Source of the DNA: Apiospora phragmitis
Lineage: Eukaryota; Ascomycota; Sordariomycetes; Amphisphaeriales; Apiosporaceae
Assembly (NCBI GenBank): GCA_038363925.1
Contig: JAQQWL010000002.1
Location: forward strand, 4,340,001-4,404,000
DNA: 64,000 nucleotides
Direction: 5' to 3'
Below, in pieces: positions 10,637 to 21,451 of the stretch. How positions within the stretch are numbered: the first letter of the stretch is position 1; each line of letters starts with the position of its first letter. The notes beneath the pieces were generated by a model. It made no database searches and was not told the origin of the DNA. It saw only the letters and a list, made by a program, of their open reading frames with translations. A program made the translations under genes and the position numbers.

Positions 10637-12114
10637 ATGTCTAACTCACAGGAAGAGAGAAGTGAGCCTTTCCGCATCGCCATCATCGGCGGCGGGATAG
10701 GAGGGCTATTCTGTGCCCTCGCCATCCACCACCACCATCATCACTCCACCCTGTCAAACAAAGATGACAATGACGACGGTAACAAAAACCCCAAGAGAGA
10801 CATCCAGATCGACGTCTACGAGCAGGCGCCCCAGTACCGCGAGATCGGCGCCGGCGTCGGCATGGGCATCAACGCCGCCCGCCTGCTGCACCGGCTCGGC
10901 CTAGGCCCGGGGCTCGTCCGGGTCGCGGGCCAGCGCCAGGGCACCTGGTTCACGTTCCGGCGCTGCAGGGACAGCGGCGAGGTCGTCAGCATCCCCGACG
11001 CCGCGGCCGAGCCGGGGGACGTCCGGCAGTCGCCCTGCGCGCGCTCCGATCTGCTGGAGCTGTTTCTGGGCGCCGTGCGCGAGCGGGGGGCGGCGGGGCT
11101 GCATACAGAGAAGGCGTGCGTGGGGGTCGTTGTGCTTGACGACGACGATGGTGATGGTGATGGCGATGGAGGTAAAAGTGGTGGGAAGGGGGAGGAGGAA
11201 GAGTAAAGGTGCAGTTCCGAGACGGCACCTCCGCGATCGCCGACCTGGTCGTTGGCTGCGACGGCGTGCACTCGGTGGTACGCGACCAGTTCGTGACGGA
11301 CAGCAACAACAAATCCGTCGAGAGCGGCATGATCGCCTACCGCGGCATCGTGCCCACGTCCGCGCTCGAGCCGGACTGGCCCTTCGAGCACTGGTCCAAC
11401 ATCTGGGTCGCCAAGCACCGCCACTTCCTCAGCTACCCCATCACGGGCAACACCCAGCTCAACATCGTCGCGTTCGTGACCAAGCGCCTCGGCGGCGGCC
11501 GCGTCATCAACGACCACGACAACGAGCAGAAAAAGTACATGAACATCCGCGAGAGCTGGTCCGACCTCTGCGACCGCGACGAGGTCGCTGCCGACTTCGC
11601 GGAGTTCGACAAGCCCGTGCAGCGCATCATCGGCCTCATGGACGCGCGGCCCGGCCGCTGGCGCATCAACGACCACGAGCCGCTGTCGCGGTGGCACTTC
11701 GCGGGCGGCCGGGTCGTCCTGGTCGGCGACGCGGCGCACGCGATGCTGCCGCACATGGGGGCGGGGGCGGGGCAGTCGGTGGAGGATGGGTGGATTCTCG
11801 GGAGAGCTTTGGCGGAGTATTTGGCGACATCATCTTCATCATCGGACACAGAAGTCGGAAATACCAGATTCGAGTCGCTCGAGTCCACGATGCAGCTCTA
11901 CCAGGACGTCCGGCTGCCGCGCGCCCAGAAGGTCCAGGCCGCGAGCCGCGTCTCGGGCAACCTGTACGAGCTGCAGACCGAGGAGATGAGCCGGCTCAGC
12001 TACGAGGACTCGCTACCGGTGCTGGCCGAGGCCTTGCAGCAGCGCATGAAGTTCGTCTGGTCCGAGGATGTCGACGACTCCTACCGTCGCATGCGGGACG
12101 AGCAAGCAGTGTAA
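10637..12114 (+). CDS. FAD-dependent monooxygenase, salicylate hydroxylase type (frame break at about 11150-11210)
   Basis: About 492 aa if one base is restored. The N-terminal FAD site is RIAIIGGGIGGLFCALA (GxGxxG near residues 17-22). The second FAD motif, GDAAHAMLPHMGAGAGQSVE, lies near residue 365. A DG motif (VVGCDGVHSVVRDQF) lies between. This layout is that of group A flavoprotein hydroxylases, which use NAD(P)H and O2 to hydroxylate aromatic or polyketide substrates. The first frame runs to a TAA at 11204-11206 in an Asp/Gly/Glu-coding microsatellite; the second frame resumes before VKVQFRDGTSAIADLVVG. Either a short unusual intron or a one-base indel in the GGT/GAT/G-run explains this. 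Two low-complexity inserts (His6 plus an Asn/Asp run at residues 31-55, and the Asp/Gly run) are unusual for the family. The substrate is unknown. Confidence 0.8.
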
Positions 12115-13339
12115 GATCCTGCGACATGGGCCCATAGAAAGAAGGGGGAGTCAATCAGCCAGCGGGAACAGTAGCGGTTGAAATAATATTATCACGATTG
12201 ATGCTCCATAGCTATTAGTTCTATTTCTAGGGGTTTGAATTTGTACATATTGTAGACTTCATGGTTGAGCGATATGAACTGGCTTTTCCTCGTTATGAAA
12301 GAATGTGTTTCAAACCAGGATAAGGCATCGTCACATCATTAATCGACGGAACAGATATCTTCTGGTTGAATTCTATTATTTGGTAAATACTTTAGAGCAC
12401 ATACCCTATATCAGCCGTCCCGCTAGCACGTCAACGAATCTGAACAGCAAGGAGAAGCAGTAGTTGACATGGTTAATCATTAGGTGCTTCCCGGGTTTGA
12501 GCTTATCACTCGTCTGAGTCATGTGGAACGCAAGCCACAGCTTCATGATCTCGCGAATCTCCGTACCGGCGGTCGGAGCTCGTCGCCGAAGCCTCGATAT
12601 GAAGGCTGCACATGGCTCAAGCTTGATGTGGATATTTCGGTAGCGGACGACTGATGGGCAGCTTTGGGGCTCCGGCACCGCCATCGACGTTCTTGCCAAC
12701 TTTGGATACCGGCTTCGCCATCTTCGAAACGGTATTGCATGGGGAAACTGCCAAGTTGAAACACTTATCACCCATGTCTCATCACTTGTGTCGGCTGTAG
12801 TTAGTACCTGTTCTCAAAAGTAACCATAGAAGATTGGTACCGCTTGTAGGCTTGCCAATGAAGTCGCCCCTTTTAACACCCCAACCAGCCCTGAGTGTGA
12901 ACCCCGAGACTTCCTTTGCAACTCTAGGGCTTCCTTGGCCATGGATGCAAGTCTAGTACCTGCTTATAACCAGTCCTCAGCTAAACAAGTCGTGGGCCTC
13001 CTCGCCGTAAGGGAGGATTGGGGAGGATTGCTCTTCACGTGTTGGGGGATATCGCGAACAGCATGGCTATTGAGACATGGTCTCAAGGTGTATGGTGTTG
13101 AGGATGATAGCATGCAGAATAGATCGGATGCCAATACGATATTGGGTAGATACGTGCAAGTACCTCAGCGTCTTGTATATTGGCACACGGCTATTGCAGT
13201 GGGCCGGATCGATGTCCATCAATCCGCCTGCATCTTCTGCAGAGTGAACTGCTTGAAGCAGATAGTTCGATTTAATGGGTATCTCATGATAAAAACACTC
13301 TTCCATCTGTGGCTCATGCTGCAGACCCTTATAAGCAGT
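12115..13339. other. Intergenic region
   Basis: Gene-free apart from one weak reverse-strand frame listed separately. Several forward frames near 12935-13468 run antisense into the end of the neighbouring GPI3 gene and look like shadows. Confidence 0.4.
12406..12705 (-). CDS. Unassigned open frame, possible gene relic
   Basis: Reverse-strand codons with coding-like C/G-rich third positions spell a helical segment (TEIREIMKLWLAFHMTQTSD, then GKHLMINHVNYCFSLLFRF), ending at a TAG. Upstream codons quickly lose this quality. I do not recognise it. It could be the 3' exon of a decayed gene or a chance frame. Confidence 0.25.
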   Translation of the reverse strand, partial: PKLARTSMAVPEPQSCPSVVRYRNIHIKLEPCAAFISRLRRRAPTAGTEIREIMKLWLAFHMTQTSDKLKPGKHLMINHVNYCFSLLFRFVDVLAGRLI

Positions 13340-14798
13340 TCAGTCGTCATCGTCGGAATGGTATATTTTTCGGGGCCAGTCGGCTGCAATATCAATACGG
13401 TCCCTTGGAAAGACCCACTCGCAGAAGACGAACAGCAGATAGTCGATGACGGCGCAAAGGCAGAATAGCTTGCCGGCCCAAACACCGCAGCCGTAGTATC
13501 GCTTCAAGCGGTCGATCAAGGCGAAGCTTCGGACCCCGGAGTGGCTTTCTCCATTCCACGCCGCCGTATTGCCCACGTCGTAGCCGTAGAAGTCGGCCTC
13601 GGGTATGTCGCCCATGATGCCATTGTACACGCGCTCTGTACGCTTGGCGATGTTATCCCAAGAATACATTGCTTTCACCTGGTCATGAAACTTCTCCGTG
13701 CGGACCTTGTTTGCGCGCAGGGCAGATATTGCCTTGCCGGTAGCAACTACGAGGTCGTCCTCCTCTGGCTTTGCGAAGACCGTCATGTGGCTGGGTAGAA
13801 CCTCGGGAATGCCGCCGACTGCAGTACATACAACATAGAGACCACAGCTCGCAGCTTCTACCAGGACAGTGCCAAAAGCCTCGGTCAAACTTGGATGCAA
13901 ATAGATGTGGCCGCGAATCATAACGTCCCGAACTTGTTCATGGCGCACAGAGCCCAGCATCTCGACCTTATCTTGCAACACATTTTGTTCAATCATTTGC
14001 TCCAAGTCAATGCTTTTCGGGCCAGACCCAGCAATGATGAATCGAGTGTTGGGATGATTTTCCAAGATTCTTGGAATCGACGCGGTAAGCAAATCCGTGC
14101 CTTTGTTATAGAATAGTCGAGAGATGACCACGATCACAACCGGGTCGTTAGGACCAAGGTGATGGACCGCGGGGGTCGCATTCCCGAACCCGTTATTAGG
14201 TGCTGGTGGCTCCGGGGGGTATTTCCGCGGACGAAAGTTCTCGGACACCACAGCGTTGGGAATCACAGAGACCATGACCGGGTCGAGCGCCGCTCGTAGA
14301 ACTGTATTTTCTTTACTTGTATGGCTGACGCAAATGACGTGGTCGACGTCGCTCAGGATGAACTTCAGCAGCTTGTTCGTCAGGATACTGGCAGCGTCCG
14401 CGAAGCCAAACAGCGAGTGGTCGGTAAACACGGTACGCAGGCCCATTGTTCTACCGTGTAATAGGGCCTCGTGGCAAAGAGCTGCTCAGACTGGCGTGGC
14501 CGTGAACTATGTCGATCTGCTCTCGGATCATGATGTTTCGGAACACGGGGAAGAAGGAGAAGACGGTCGGAAAGGTGGCGGAGCGGTAGATGATGGCGAA
14601 GGGCACGTGGTAGACTTTGATGCCGTTCGTAAGATATCGTATCCCCTTCCGGTCGGCGTACGCATGCGTTATGACGACGACCTTGTGGCCGCGATCGACC
14701 AGTTTCGTGGCAAGCTGGTAGATGTGGCTTTCGACTCCTCCTGGTTGCGGAAAGAAGAAGTCGCTAACCATAGCGATGTTGTACGTAAGGCGCGGCAT
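13340..14798 (-). CDS. gpi3: GPI3/PIG-A, catalytic subunit of GPI-GlcNAc transferase (one-base frameshift near 14482)
   Basis: It transfers GlcNAc from UDP-GlcNAc to phosphatidylinositol on the cytosolic face of the ER, the first step of GPI-anchor synthesis; it acts in a complex with GPI1, GPI2, GPI15 and GPI19. Two abutting frames give a 485-aa protein when one extra base near 14480-14484 is ignored. N-terminal part: [20 protein letters not shown], the GT4 donor fold start; then GHASLSS, which continues in the other frame as [16 protein letters not shown]-terminal part: [14 protein letters not shown] and the GT4 EX7E motif in [11 protein letters not shown]. Near the C-terminus a membrane helix ([19 protein letters not shown]) anchors it to the ER. 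No intron is visible. The gene is essential in fungi, so the frameshift is probably a sequence error. Confidence 0.9.
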
Positions 14799-15631
14799 CG
14801 TGAAATACGGAAACGGTAGCGAATCTAAATGCGCCAGGCTGAGCTGAACTGCGAACGACTATAGCTTTATTTGTGTACATTGGTGGCGTTGGTTTCGCAA
14901 GCTGGGTGTAGTATAGCTCGCCGGGATCACGCAGCAGACAAGAAAGCAGGACGTTATTGCAGCATGAGTTTCGGCTCAGGTTTGCCCATTCTTAGAGAAC
15001 TGTATTCTCAATAACATTCTGGTAGTTCTATCATGGCATGAAGTATCAATGATCAAGAAGTGGGCAGGTAAATAGCTTGCGACTGACGACAATCAGTAAG
15101 TCCGGCAGTCTGGTTGCGTGAAGTTGACATGTGGAAACTCTCATCTAGCACTCCCTCCTCTCAGTACAAGGTAACTGTACCTGATGCCACCTACAGATTG
15201 GATCCACACAGGGGTCCGATAGCGATAGCCAGTGCACTAGCGCCTAGATTTCCAGAGATAAGATGCAATCCCCATAATAAATTCTTTATCGTACCTTGAT
15301 GCAATTGCGATGGGAATTATCCCGCGACGCTGGTTTGCAGTTCTTCAGATAGCTGCGAAAAAGAAAGAAATCGTGAGACTGGTCAGTTGACTGTCGAGTA
15401 TGGTGTCGCAACAGAAGCTCAAAACCCATTTGATTATTTAACATTCAGTGGCAAATCTGCTGTCATAAACACTGGTTACCCCAAGGGCAACTTCGCACCC
15501 GCAGCTATCCTCGTGTTGTTCATTCCGAGTGACTCTTCCATCCCACTCGCAGTCCAGAGCCAGTCTTTTGACATCTACTGTCTGCACGGTATACCCCACG
15601 ATAGTAAGACGCTGCACCCTCGACCAGTACG
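14799..15631. other. Bidirectional promoter between gpi3 and dbp6
   Basis: 833 bases separating divergent housekeeping genes. It is AT-richer than the coding flanks. No gene or clear repeat is visible. Confidence 0.5.
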
Positions 15632-18118
15632 ATGTACGCGCGGTACATCCCACCGACTAAGCCGGCGCCGGCGCCCGCGCCGGTTGCAGAGAAGAAACCC
15701 GTTGCGGCAACGGAAAGTCCCCGTGCGCCAGGCACAATCGCTACGATGGCAATGGCCCCAGCTGTCGGCGCTTATGGTCGATACATTCCTCCGCCGAGGC
15801 TGGACGAAGCGGCGAAGCTCAACAAAAAGATTGTCTTTGACGACGAGGAGCCCCCTGTGAAGAAGGTCAAAGTAGCTGTCGCGGAGTTGGAGAGCAGCAA
15901 GCCGCGAGAGGCGCCCGAACCCGAAAACGAAGCAGTGGATTTCAAGAAAGACAAGAAGAAGAAGAAGAGCAAAAAGAGGAAGAGCGAGGTGCTCACGCTA
16001 CTAGACGATCTCCCCACGGCCGTCGAAGAGACTGGTCACGGGGCGGTAGAGCCTCCCGCCAAGGAGAAAAGTCCTGACTTGGTAGAGTCGCTCGCCAAAG
16101 AGAAGAGTCCTGTAATGGCAGAGCCTCCCACGGAGGAAAAAAAAGAAGAGGGAGAAGAAGAAGAAGAAGCCTAAGGCCGAAACAGAGACGAACAACGCCG
16201 ATATCGACGAGCCAGTGAAAACCCGGCATAAAGGTGTATTCGAAAAGGTAGCAAAGTCCATGAAGGCTCCTGATACCCAGAAAGTGGTGGATCCCCAAGA
16301 CGAAGATCAGGATGTGCCAATGGTGGACGCCCCTGAACCAGAAGAAGTACATGGTCTACAACCTTTGCCTCAGCCAGAACCCAGAGCCCCAGAGCCCCCG
16401 CAAGCACCCCCAACAGAGCTGCCTTCTTGGCTCTACGACCATGTCAAAGTTTCTAGAGATGCGACCGCATCCTTTGCCAGCTTTGGCTTGAAACCCGAAT
16501 ACGGCATAACTGCCGAAAATTCAAAAAGACTGGAAGCAAAGGGATATAAGGAGGCACATGCTGTACAGACTGCTGTTATACCCCAACTCCTCCCTCATCA
16601 CTGCCTCACTATGCATAGCGATATCCTCGTTTCAGCCGAAACTGGATCCGGAAAGACATTAGCGTATTCTCTGCCTATCATACGCGACCTGAGTCACTCG
16701 GGTAACCCCTGTACCTTCCTTCGAGCCATAGTGGTGGTCCCGTCAAAGAATCTGGCACAACAGGCCCAGAAGGTATGCGAGGAGTGCGCAGATATCTTCT
16801 ATGAAGGTACGAAACGCGTCAAGGTCGGCATCGCCACAGGACGGCGTCTTCTGGAAGAAGAAAAGTCGGCTTTGGTCGAGAGAAGAGAACGATATGACCC
16901 TGAGGGCTATCAAAAACGCCTTGAAAGGGTCAAGACTCAAAATCGGCGCGGTCGTTATGAGGATGAAAGCGAGGACGAGGAGAGAAATGAGATTTTCAGA
17001 CGGGAAGACCGCATCAAGACTTTGCCCAACCATGTCGTCGAATACGTATCTAAAGTCGACATTCTTATCTGCACACCAGGCCGACTTGTGGAACATATCA
17101 ACCTAACACCTGGTTTCAACTTGGACGATGTTCGCTGGTTGGTTCTTGATGAAGCCGACAAGTTTTTCGGCCAGAATTACCAGCAGTTCCTCGATATTGT
17201 AATACCAAGACTGCACAGCAACAGCAAAAGGTTCCAACGGAGTCACATGCAGTCGAGACTCACCGGTGTCCGTAAGGTCATCCTGAGTGCCTCGATGACA
17301 ACGGACCTAGATAAGGTTGGGCCCTTGAAACTCCGAAGGCCCAAGCTGGTGGAAATGGCGTCCGAAGATGGTGCCGAGGCAAGTGGCCGAGAAAGCATGC
17401 TCAATCTCCCTGCAACCCTCCAGGAATCTGCGATTAAAGTCGACCTGGAACTCAAGCCCCTATTCCTTCTTGACTTGCTGGAGAGCGATCGTATCATGTC
17501 GGGCGATGCAGATGATAGCTCGGACAGTGACTCTGCTGCCGACGCTGAAGTTTTGCCCCCTAGGATGCTTATCTTCACGCGGACAAGAGAGAACGCGATC
17601 CGCCTTGCGCGACTCCTGGCTATTATGGCCCCCAAGCTGGAACCTCTTATCGGATGCATTACTTCCGACAGCGCGGACAAGAAGCAGACCAGGGCACTGA
17701 AGGAATTCAGAGCCGGTAAACTCCGCATCATCATCGCTTCCGACCTGATCGCCCGCGGTATCGACTTGCCCGACGTCAAGCACGTCATCAACTACGACAT
17801 GCCCAACTCCGTCACGTCCTACGTCCACAGAGTCGGCCGTACCGCTCGTGCCCAACGGAGTGGTCATGCTTGGACCTTGTTTACGTACCAAGAGGCGCGC
17901 TGGTTCTGGAGCGACGTGGCGGGTAAGGGGGTCGGCCGTACTGGGATGTGGAAAGGGTGCGGACTACGGAGGAAAAGGAGGATGCGTTCAACCAGAAGAA
18001 GGCCCGGTTCGAGGCTGCAGTTGCTCAGCTCGCAGAAGAGGGGGAGCGTAATACCCTAGACAGATATCAAGATTCGATTTCTATAAGAACCTTATTCGCT
18101 AAATCTGTTCCTACGTGA
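15632..18118 (+). CDS. dbp6: ATP-dependent RNA helicase DBP6 (two homopolymer frameshifts)
   Basis: A DEAD-box helicase needed for early 60S ribosome assembly in the nucleolus (human counterpart DDX51). The start MYARYIPP is typical of the family. Residues about 60-200 are Lys/Glu-rich. The Q-motif region (FASFGLKPEYGI) precedes motif I AETGSGKT (about residue 335), TPGRLVEH, motif II DEAD (about 506), motif III SAS and motif VI HRVGRTARA (about 732). The first frame ends after an A8 run at 16137-16144 and the true frame resumes in KKKPKAETETNNADIDEP. With A7 the reading continues unbroken. A second break lies at the G5 run 17927-17931; with six G the conserved tail GRPYWDVERVR and NQKKARFEAAVAQL is restored. 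The stop at 18116-18118 is the one reached in that tail frame; an earlier stop is possible if another G is missing near 18044. Confidence 0.88.
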
Positions 18119-19242
18119 TTAAATTCCTTGTAGGCAAACTGAGATCCATTCTCGGGTCGGCGGTCTTAATAGGGGTTATTCCATTAGTCGATCGCCTCTC
18201 AAGATATGACGAATAAGTGCTACTGTTTACTCTAGTTATATTGTCTTTTTTCACTGACGCTAGTTATCCCAATATTAATAGCCCAGTGGCAAGTTGCCTC
18301 GTAGTTTGGTTATTCCATAGTCGGTTATGCCGAGGTCGGCTAGGTTGTCCTCTGTTATTCCAGTCGTGTTATTCCATCGGAAATCCGAATGGAGACAGAG
18401 AGCCAACATGACGTGAAAGCATACAATGGGGTCTTACTCTTCTCGTAAAAGTGATATGCGGATCAAGGATACAAGAAGAAGTTTGACAAGAAATACGAGA
18501 TCAGACCACGACCCCAGCACCATTCCATAGGCATGCAAGCTTCCGGAAATTCCGAACAGGTCTATATCACACGGAACGAGCGCCGGACCGGGTCTGCTCC
18601 ACTACATTATCGCATACGTCTCATCGATCTTCCAGCTCGGCTGATTTATCAGTCAGCTGAGCCCGTTCAGCCCCATGATATTACGATATACTTGGCCCCA
18701 ATTTGATACGCACCAGCTGACTCACATCATTCTTTCTTAACTGCCCACTGACATCGAGTAGCCTTCTGGTCCCAAAGCAACCTCGTCCAAGCCTGGAGCA
18801 ACTTGTGGTTCGCCATCCCCTTCGGTCATCACGACTCTTCTCTGTTGCCCATCTGCAACCCCAAGGCCAAATCCAAAGACTACTAAGATATACCCGGCTT
18901 TGTCTGTAACACAACACCCTCTGTAGTGCACTTGTCTGGTTTTTAGCTTCCTACTGGCGTCGGGACTTCTCTCTTCCTACCGTCCTATCTTACTGGGATG
19001 CACACTCTCTCGGTGTCGTCCTGACTACGCTCCTCACTCTCTCCACCCCTTGGCTCTGGGTATTCTCAGCTGCTACTCCGGGTAGTTATCCGGCAGCACA
19101 CTCGTCCTTTATAATTTATTAATCCTAGTTTTATTCTAAAGCTCGTATTATTTCGCTTTTAATTATAAGAGTTTATATTAACCGTTATAAATAAATAGAC
19201 AGACAAACAGACAGATACACACACACACACACACACACACCC
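18119..19242. other. Intergenic, AT-rich towards its right end
   Basis: No gene seen. From about 19105 to 19200 the sequence becomes strongly AT-rich, as in RIP-mutated repeats, then passes into a CA dinucleotide run (about 19216-19240) that borders the 16-bp satellite. Confidence 0.4.
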
Positions 19243-19472
19243 TCTCTCTTTGTCTCTCTCTCTCTTTGTCTCTCTCTCTCTTTGTCTCTCTCTCTCTTTG
19301 TCTCTCTCTCTCTTTGTCTCTCTCTCTCTTTGTCTCTCTCTCTCTTTGTCTCTCTCTCTCTTTGTCTCTCTCTCTCTTTGTCTCTCTCTCTCTTTGTCTC
19401 TCTCTCTCTTTGTCTCTCTCTCTCTTTGTCTCTCTCTCTCTTTGTCTCTCTCTCTCTTTGTCTCTCTCTCTC
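19243..19472. repeat. 16-bp tandem repeat (TTTGTCTCTCTCTCTC)n, about 14 copies
   Basis: The 16-bp unit repeats in perfect register: TTTG recurs every 16 bases from 19249 to 19460. It is bordered by a CA run on the left and a TG run (about 19483-19502) on the right. Because 16 is not a multiple of 3 and the unit has no stop in any frame, long meaningless open frames (Ser/Leu/Phe on +, Arg/Glu/Lys on -) cross it on both strands. I do not regard these as genes. Confidence 0.95.
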
Positions 19473-19502
19473 TACCTCTCTGTATGTGTGTGTGTGTGTG
19501 TA

Positions 19503-19940
19503 GAGCTGACAAAGATCACCACCCTATTCATCTATATCGCCACAAAGCCTCTATGCATAGACTTCGACGTATCGGGGCACGGTATCGGAGTTATAGTATG
19601 CTACATAGAGGAGGAAGCCTTCGCCCGATATCCGAAAACCGACGATGGCAAGCTAGCAGGCTTCTCACCGAGAACAGCCGTATAACCTATAACTTTTATT
19701 TCGAGATTGGGTTTAGAGCCGGAAAAGATGTACTGGTTAACAGAAATGGAGACGCTCGGCTTCGCCTGGGAAATCAGAAAGACGAAGCAATGGATAGACA
19801 GTACACGGAGCGACGTGTACATCTTTACCGACCACAGAGCCATCGTCGGAATGAGCAAATCTACAATAGATATGGCGAACTCCACATCCATGAGCGTGTC
19901 GAGGGGTATCGTCTTGAAGATATCTCTCAGCATATTGTAA
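19503..19940 (+). pseudogene. Ty3/gypsy-type retrotransposon RNase H relic
   Basis: One reading frame, broken by a single TAA at 19683-19685, spells a recognisable RNase H domain that follows reverse transcriptase in gypsy elements. It has LYIATKPLCIDFDVSGHG with the first catalytic Asp, SPRTAV-stop-PITFISRL, YWLTEMETLGFAWEIRK with the catalytic Glu, and VYIFTDHRAIVG with the next Asp. Family members read QP at the stop, so CAA to TAA explains the lesion, a C-to-T change of the RIP type. Reverse transcriptase, integrase and LTRs are not visible here; the domain fades after about 19940. Confidence 0.75.
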
Positions 19941-20143
19941 CACCCAGGTCTCAAAACTACTCTGCGACACGTGCTTCAACAGATCAGATAGCTGATCTAT
20001 GGGGGAATTATCTGCTCTCAGTAAAGCCTCCAGGTTTTTATTATCTTCCGCCCACACCGTGTGGTCTTCTCTCCTCTCCAGCCCTTCGTTGCGATTCGTA
20101 CATCAAGGTGCTGCTAATTGGTTTGGCGATTCGGGGGTTGCTT
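19941..20143. other. Intergenic spacer
   Basis: No gene seen; it probably contains further decayed retroelement sequence and the 3' end of the reverse-strand SDR-like gene. Confidence 0.3.
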
Positions 20144-21451
20144 TCACTCTGTAAAAAGCTTTCCTGCTGCGATAGTCTCGAAAGCCCTGTTTGTGTGCTC
20201 CCACACTTGCTGCTTCAGCGCCTCAATACCGGCATTGTTGAACTTGGCATACGCCTTCCTATTGTGGGTGTCGTCGCCCTTCCAGTCTAGCGAGTATGCA
20301 CCGCTACCCGGCTGCCCATCCATACCCCTGACGGCACCACCCTTCCGGCTCTCGCTACTGCCGCCGTCATCATCACTAGCAGCAGGCGCGGCGGCGGCGG
20401 CGGCTGCCGGGTAGAGAACCTGCGAGGCGAGGCACAGCATGCGCTCGCCGCTCTCGACGGGGTTGACGGCGACGAAGGGCGCCAGGATCAGCGGGGCAAG
20501 GATCCGATTGAAGAGGAAGCGGAACCAGGCCGGGTACGCCGGGCTGTGGAAGGCCGGGGTCAGGACGAGGCCGGGGAATATGTGGACCAGTCGTAGCGCT
20601 TGCTTGTTATCATCGCCACCTTCAGCGTGCATCTCGGCCAGCTTGGACATGTACATTGAGTGCATGTAGCACAAGTGCGACCGCGCTTGTATATAGCTGT
20701 AGCGCTGGAGGTCTCGCAACGACAGGTCCTCTCGGAACAGCTTCTTTTCGTCCTCGAGCCCGGCCGCGAAGACGGACACTACGATCGCGGGTAGCTCCGA
20801 TCGAAGCAGGAGAGGCATCAGCTGCTGGATGGCGCGGATGCGGGAGTAGTACATGATGGCCATGGTCGCGTCCAAGCCTTCCGTGGTGTCTGTTTCATAA
20901 GTTGCAGCAGTGAACGAATTAGCTATATAATCTCAATAATAGCGGCGTTCATTAAGTTTTGATACGAGAACAACCATGATAAGAGAGGACAGAAAAGGGG
21001 GTACGGGTGAGAAAACAGGAAGAGCAGAAAGAAAACATGAGGATCGCGGACCTTTGCGCGGCTGGAAGATGGCGCCTCCCTGCGACGTCATAAGATAGTC
21101 AATCCGCGGCTCCAACTCCTGCTCCTCGAGCCGCGTGATCTCGGCACACACGGCGTCGACGCACGCCATGAGCGACAGGTCAGCGGCCCGCACGAACCGG
21201 TACGTGCCGGCCGGGCACAGCCCCCGCAGCTCCTTGGCGATCTCCTCGCCGCGCTGCTCGCTGCGGCCCACGAGGTAGATATGCGGGCCCGCCTCCTGCT
21301 GCTGGGCCGAAGATGACGCCGATGCTAGCGCCCGCGCCGTCATGTGGCCGATGCCCGACGTGCCGCCAAAGAAGACGCCTACGAGCGGTCGGGGGCTGCT
21401 TTCGGCCACCAGGGCCCCGTTGAGCGTCTTGACGTCGCTGAGTTCCACCAT
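20144..21451 (-). CDS. Short-chain dehydrogenase/reductase-like protein
   Basis: Two exons: 21451-21052 and 20889-20144. The 162-nt intron has a GTCCGC donor and an ACAG acceptor, and the joint reads PRKDTTEGLDATMAIMYYSR; total 381 aa. The N-terminal Rossmann motif is FFGGTSGIGHMTARALA (about residue 28). LVGRSEQRGEEIAKEL is the second strand and helix, and YLMTSQGGAIFQP is the position of the NNAG-type motif. A canonical YxxxK is not evident; the corresponding region is SYIQARSHLCYMHSMYMSKL. This fits a fungal SDR branch with altered catalytic residues. Residues about 300-330 carry an inserted Ala7 and Ser/Asp/Gly run. It probably acts on a hydrophobic small molecule in the cytosol, but the substrate is unknown. 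Intact, with no frameshift. Confidence 0.8.

Noticed and set aside
19159..20290. Long open frames rich in Ser-Leu (+) or Arg-Glu (-) across the satellite
   Set aside because: They are by-products of a stop-free 16-bp tandem repeat read in every frame; no gene structure or homology.
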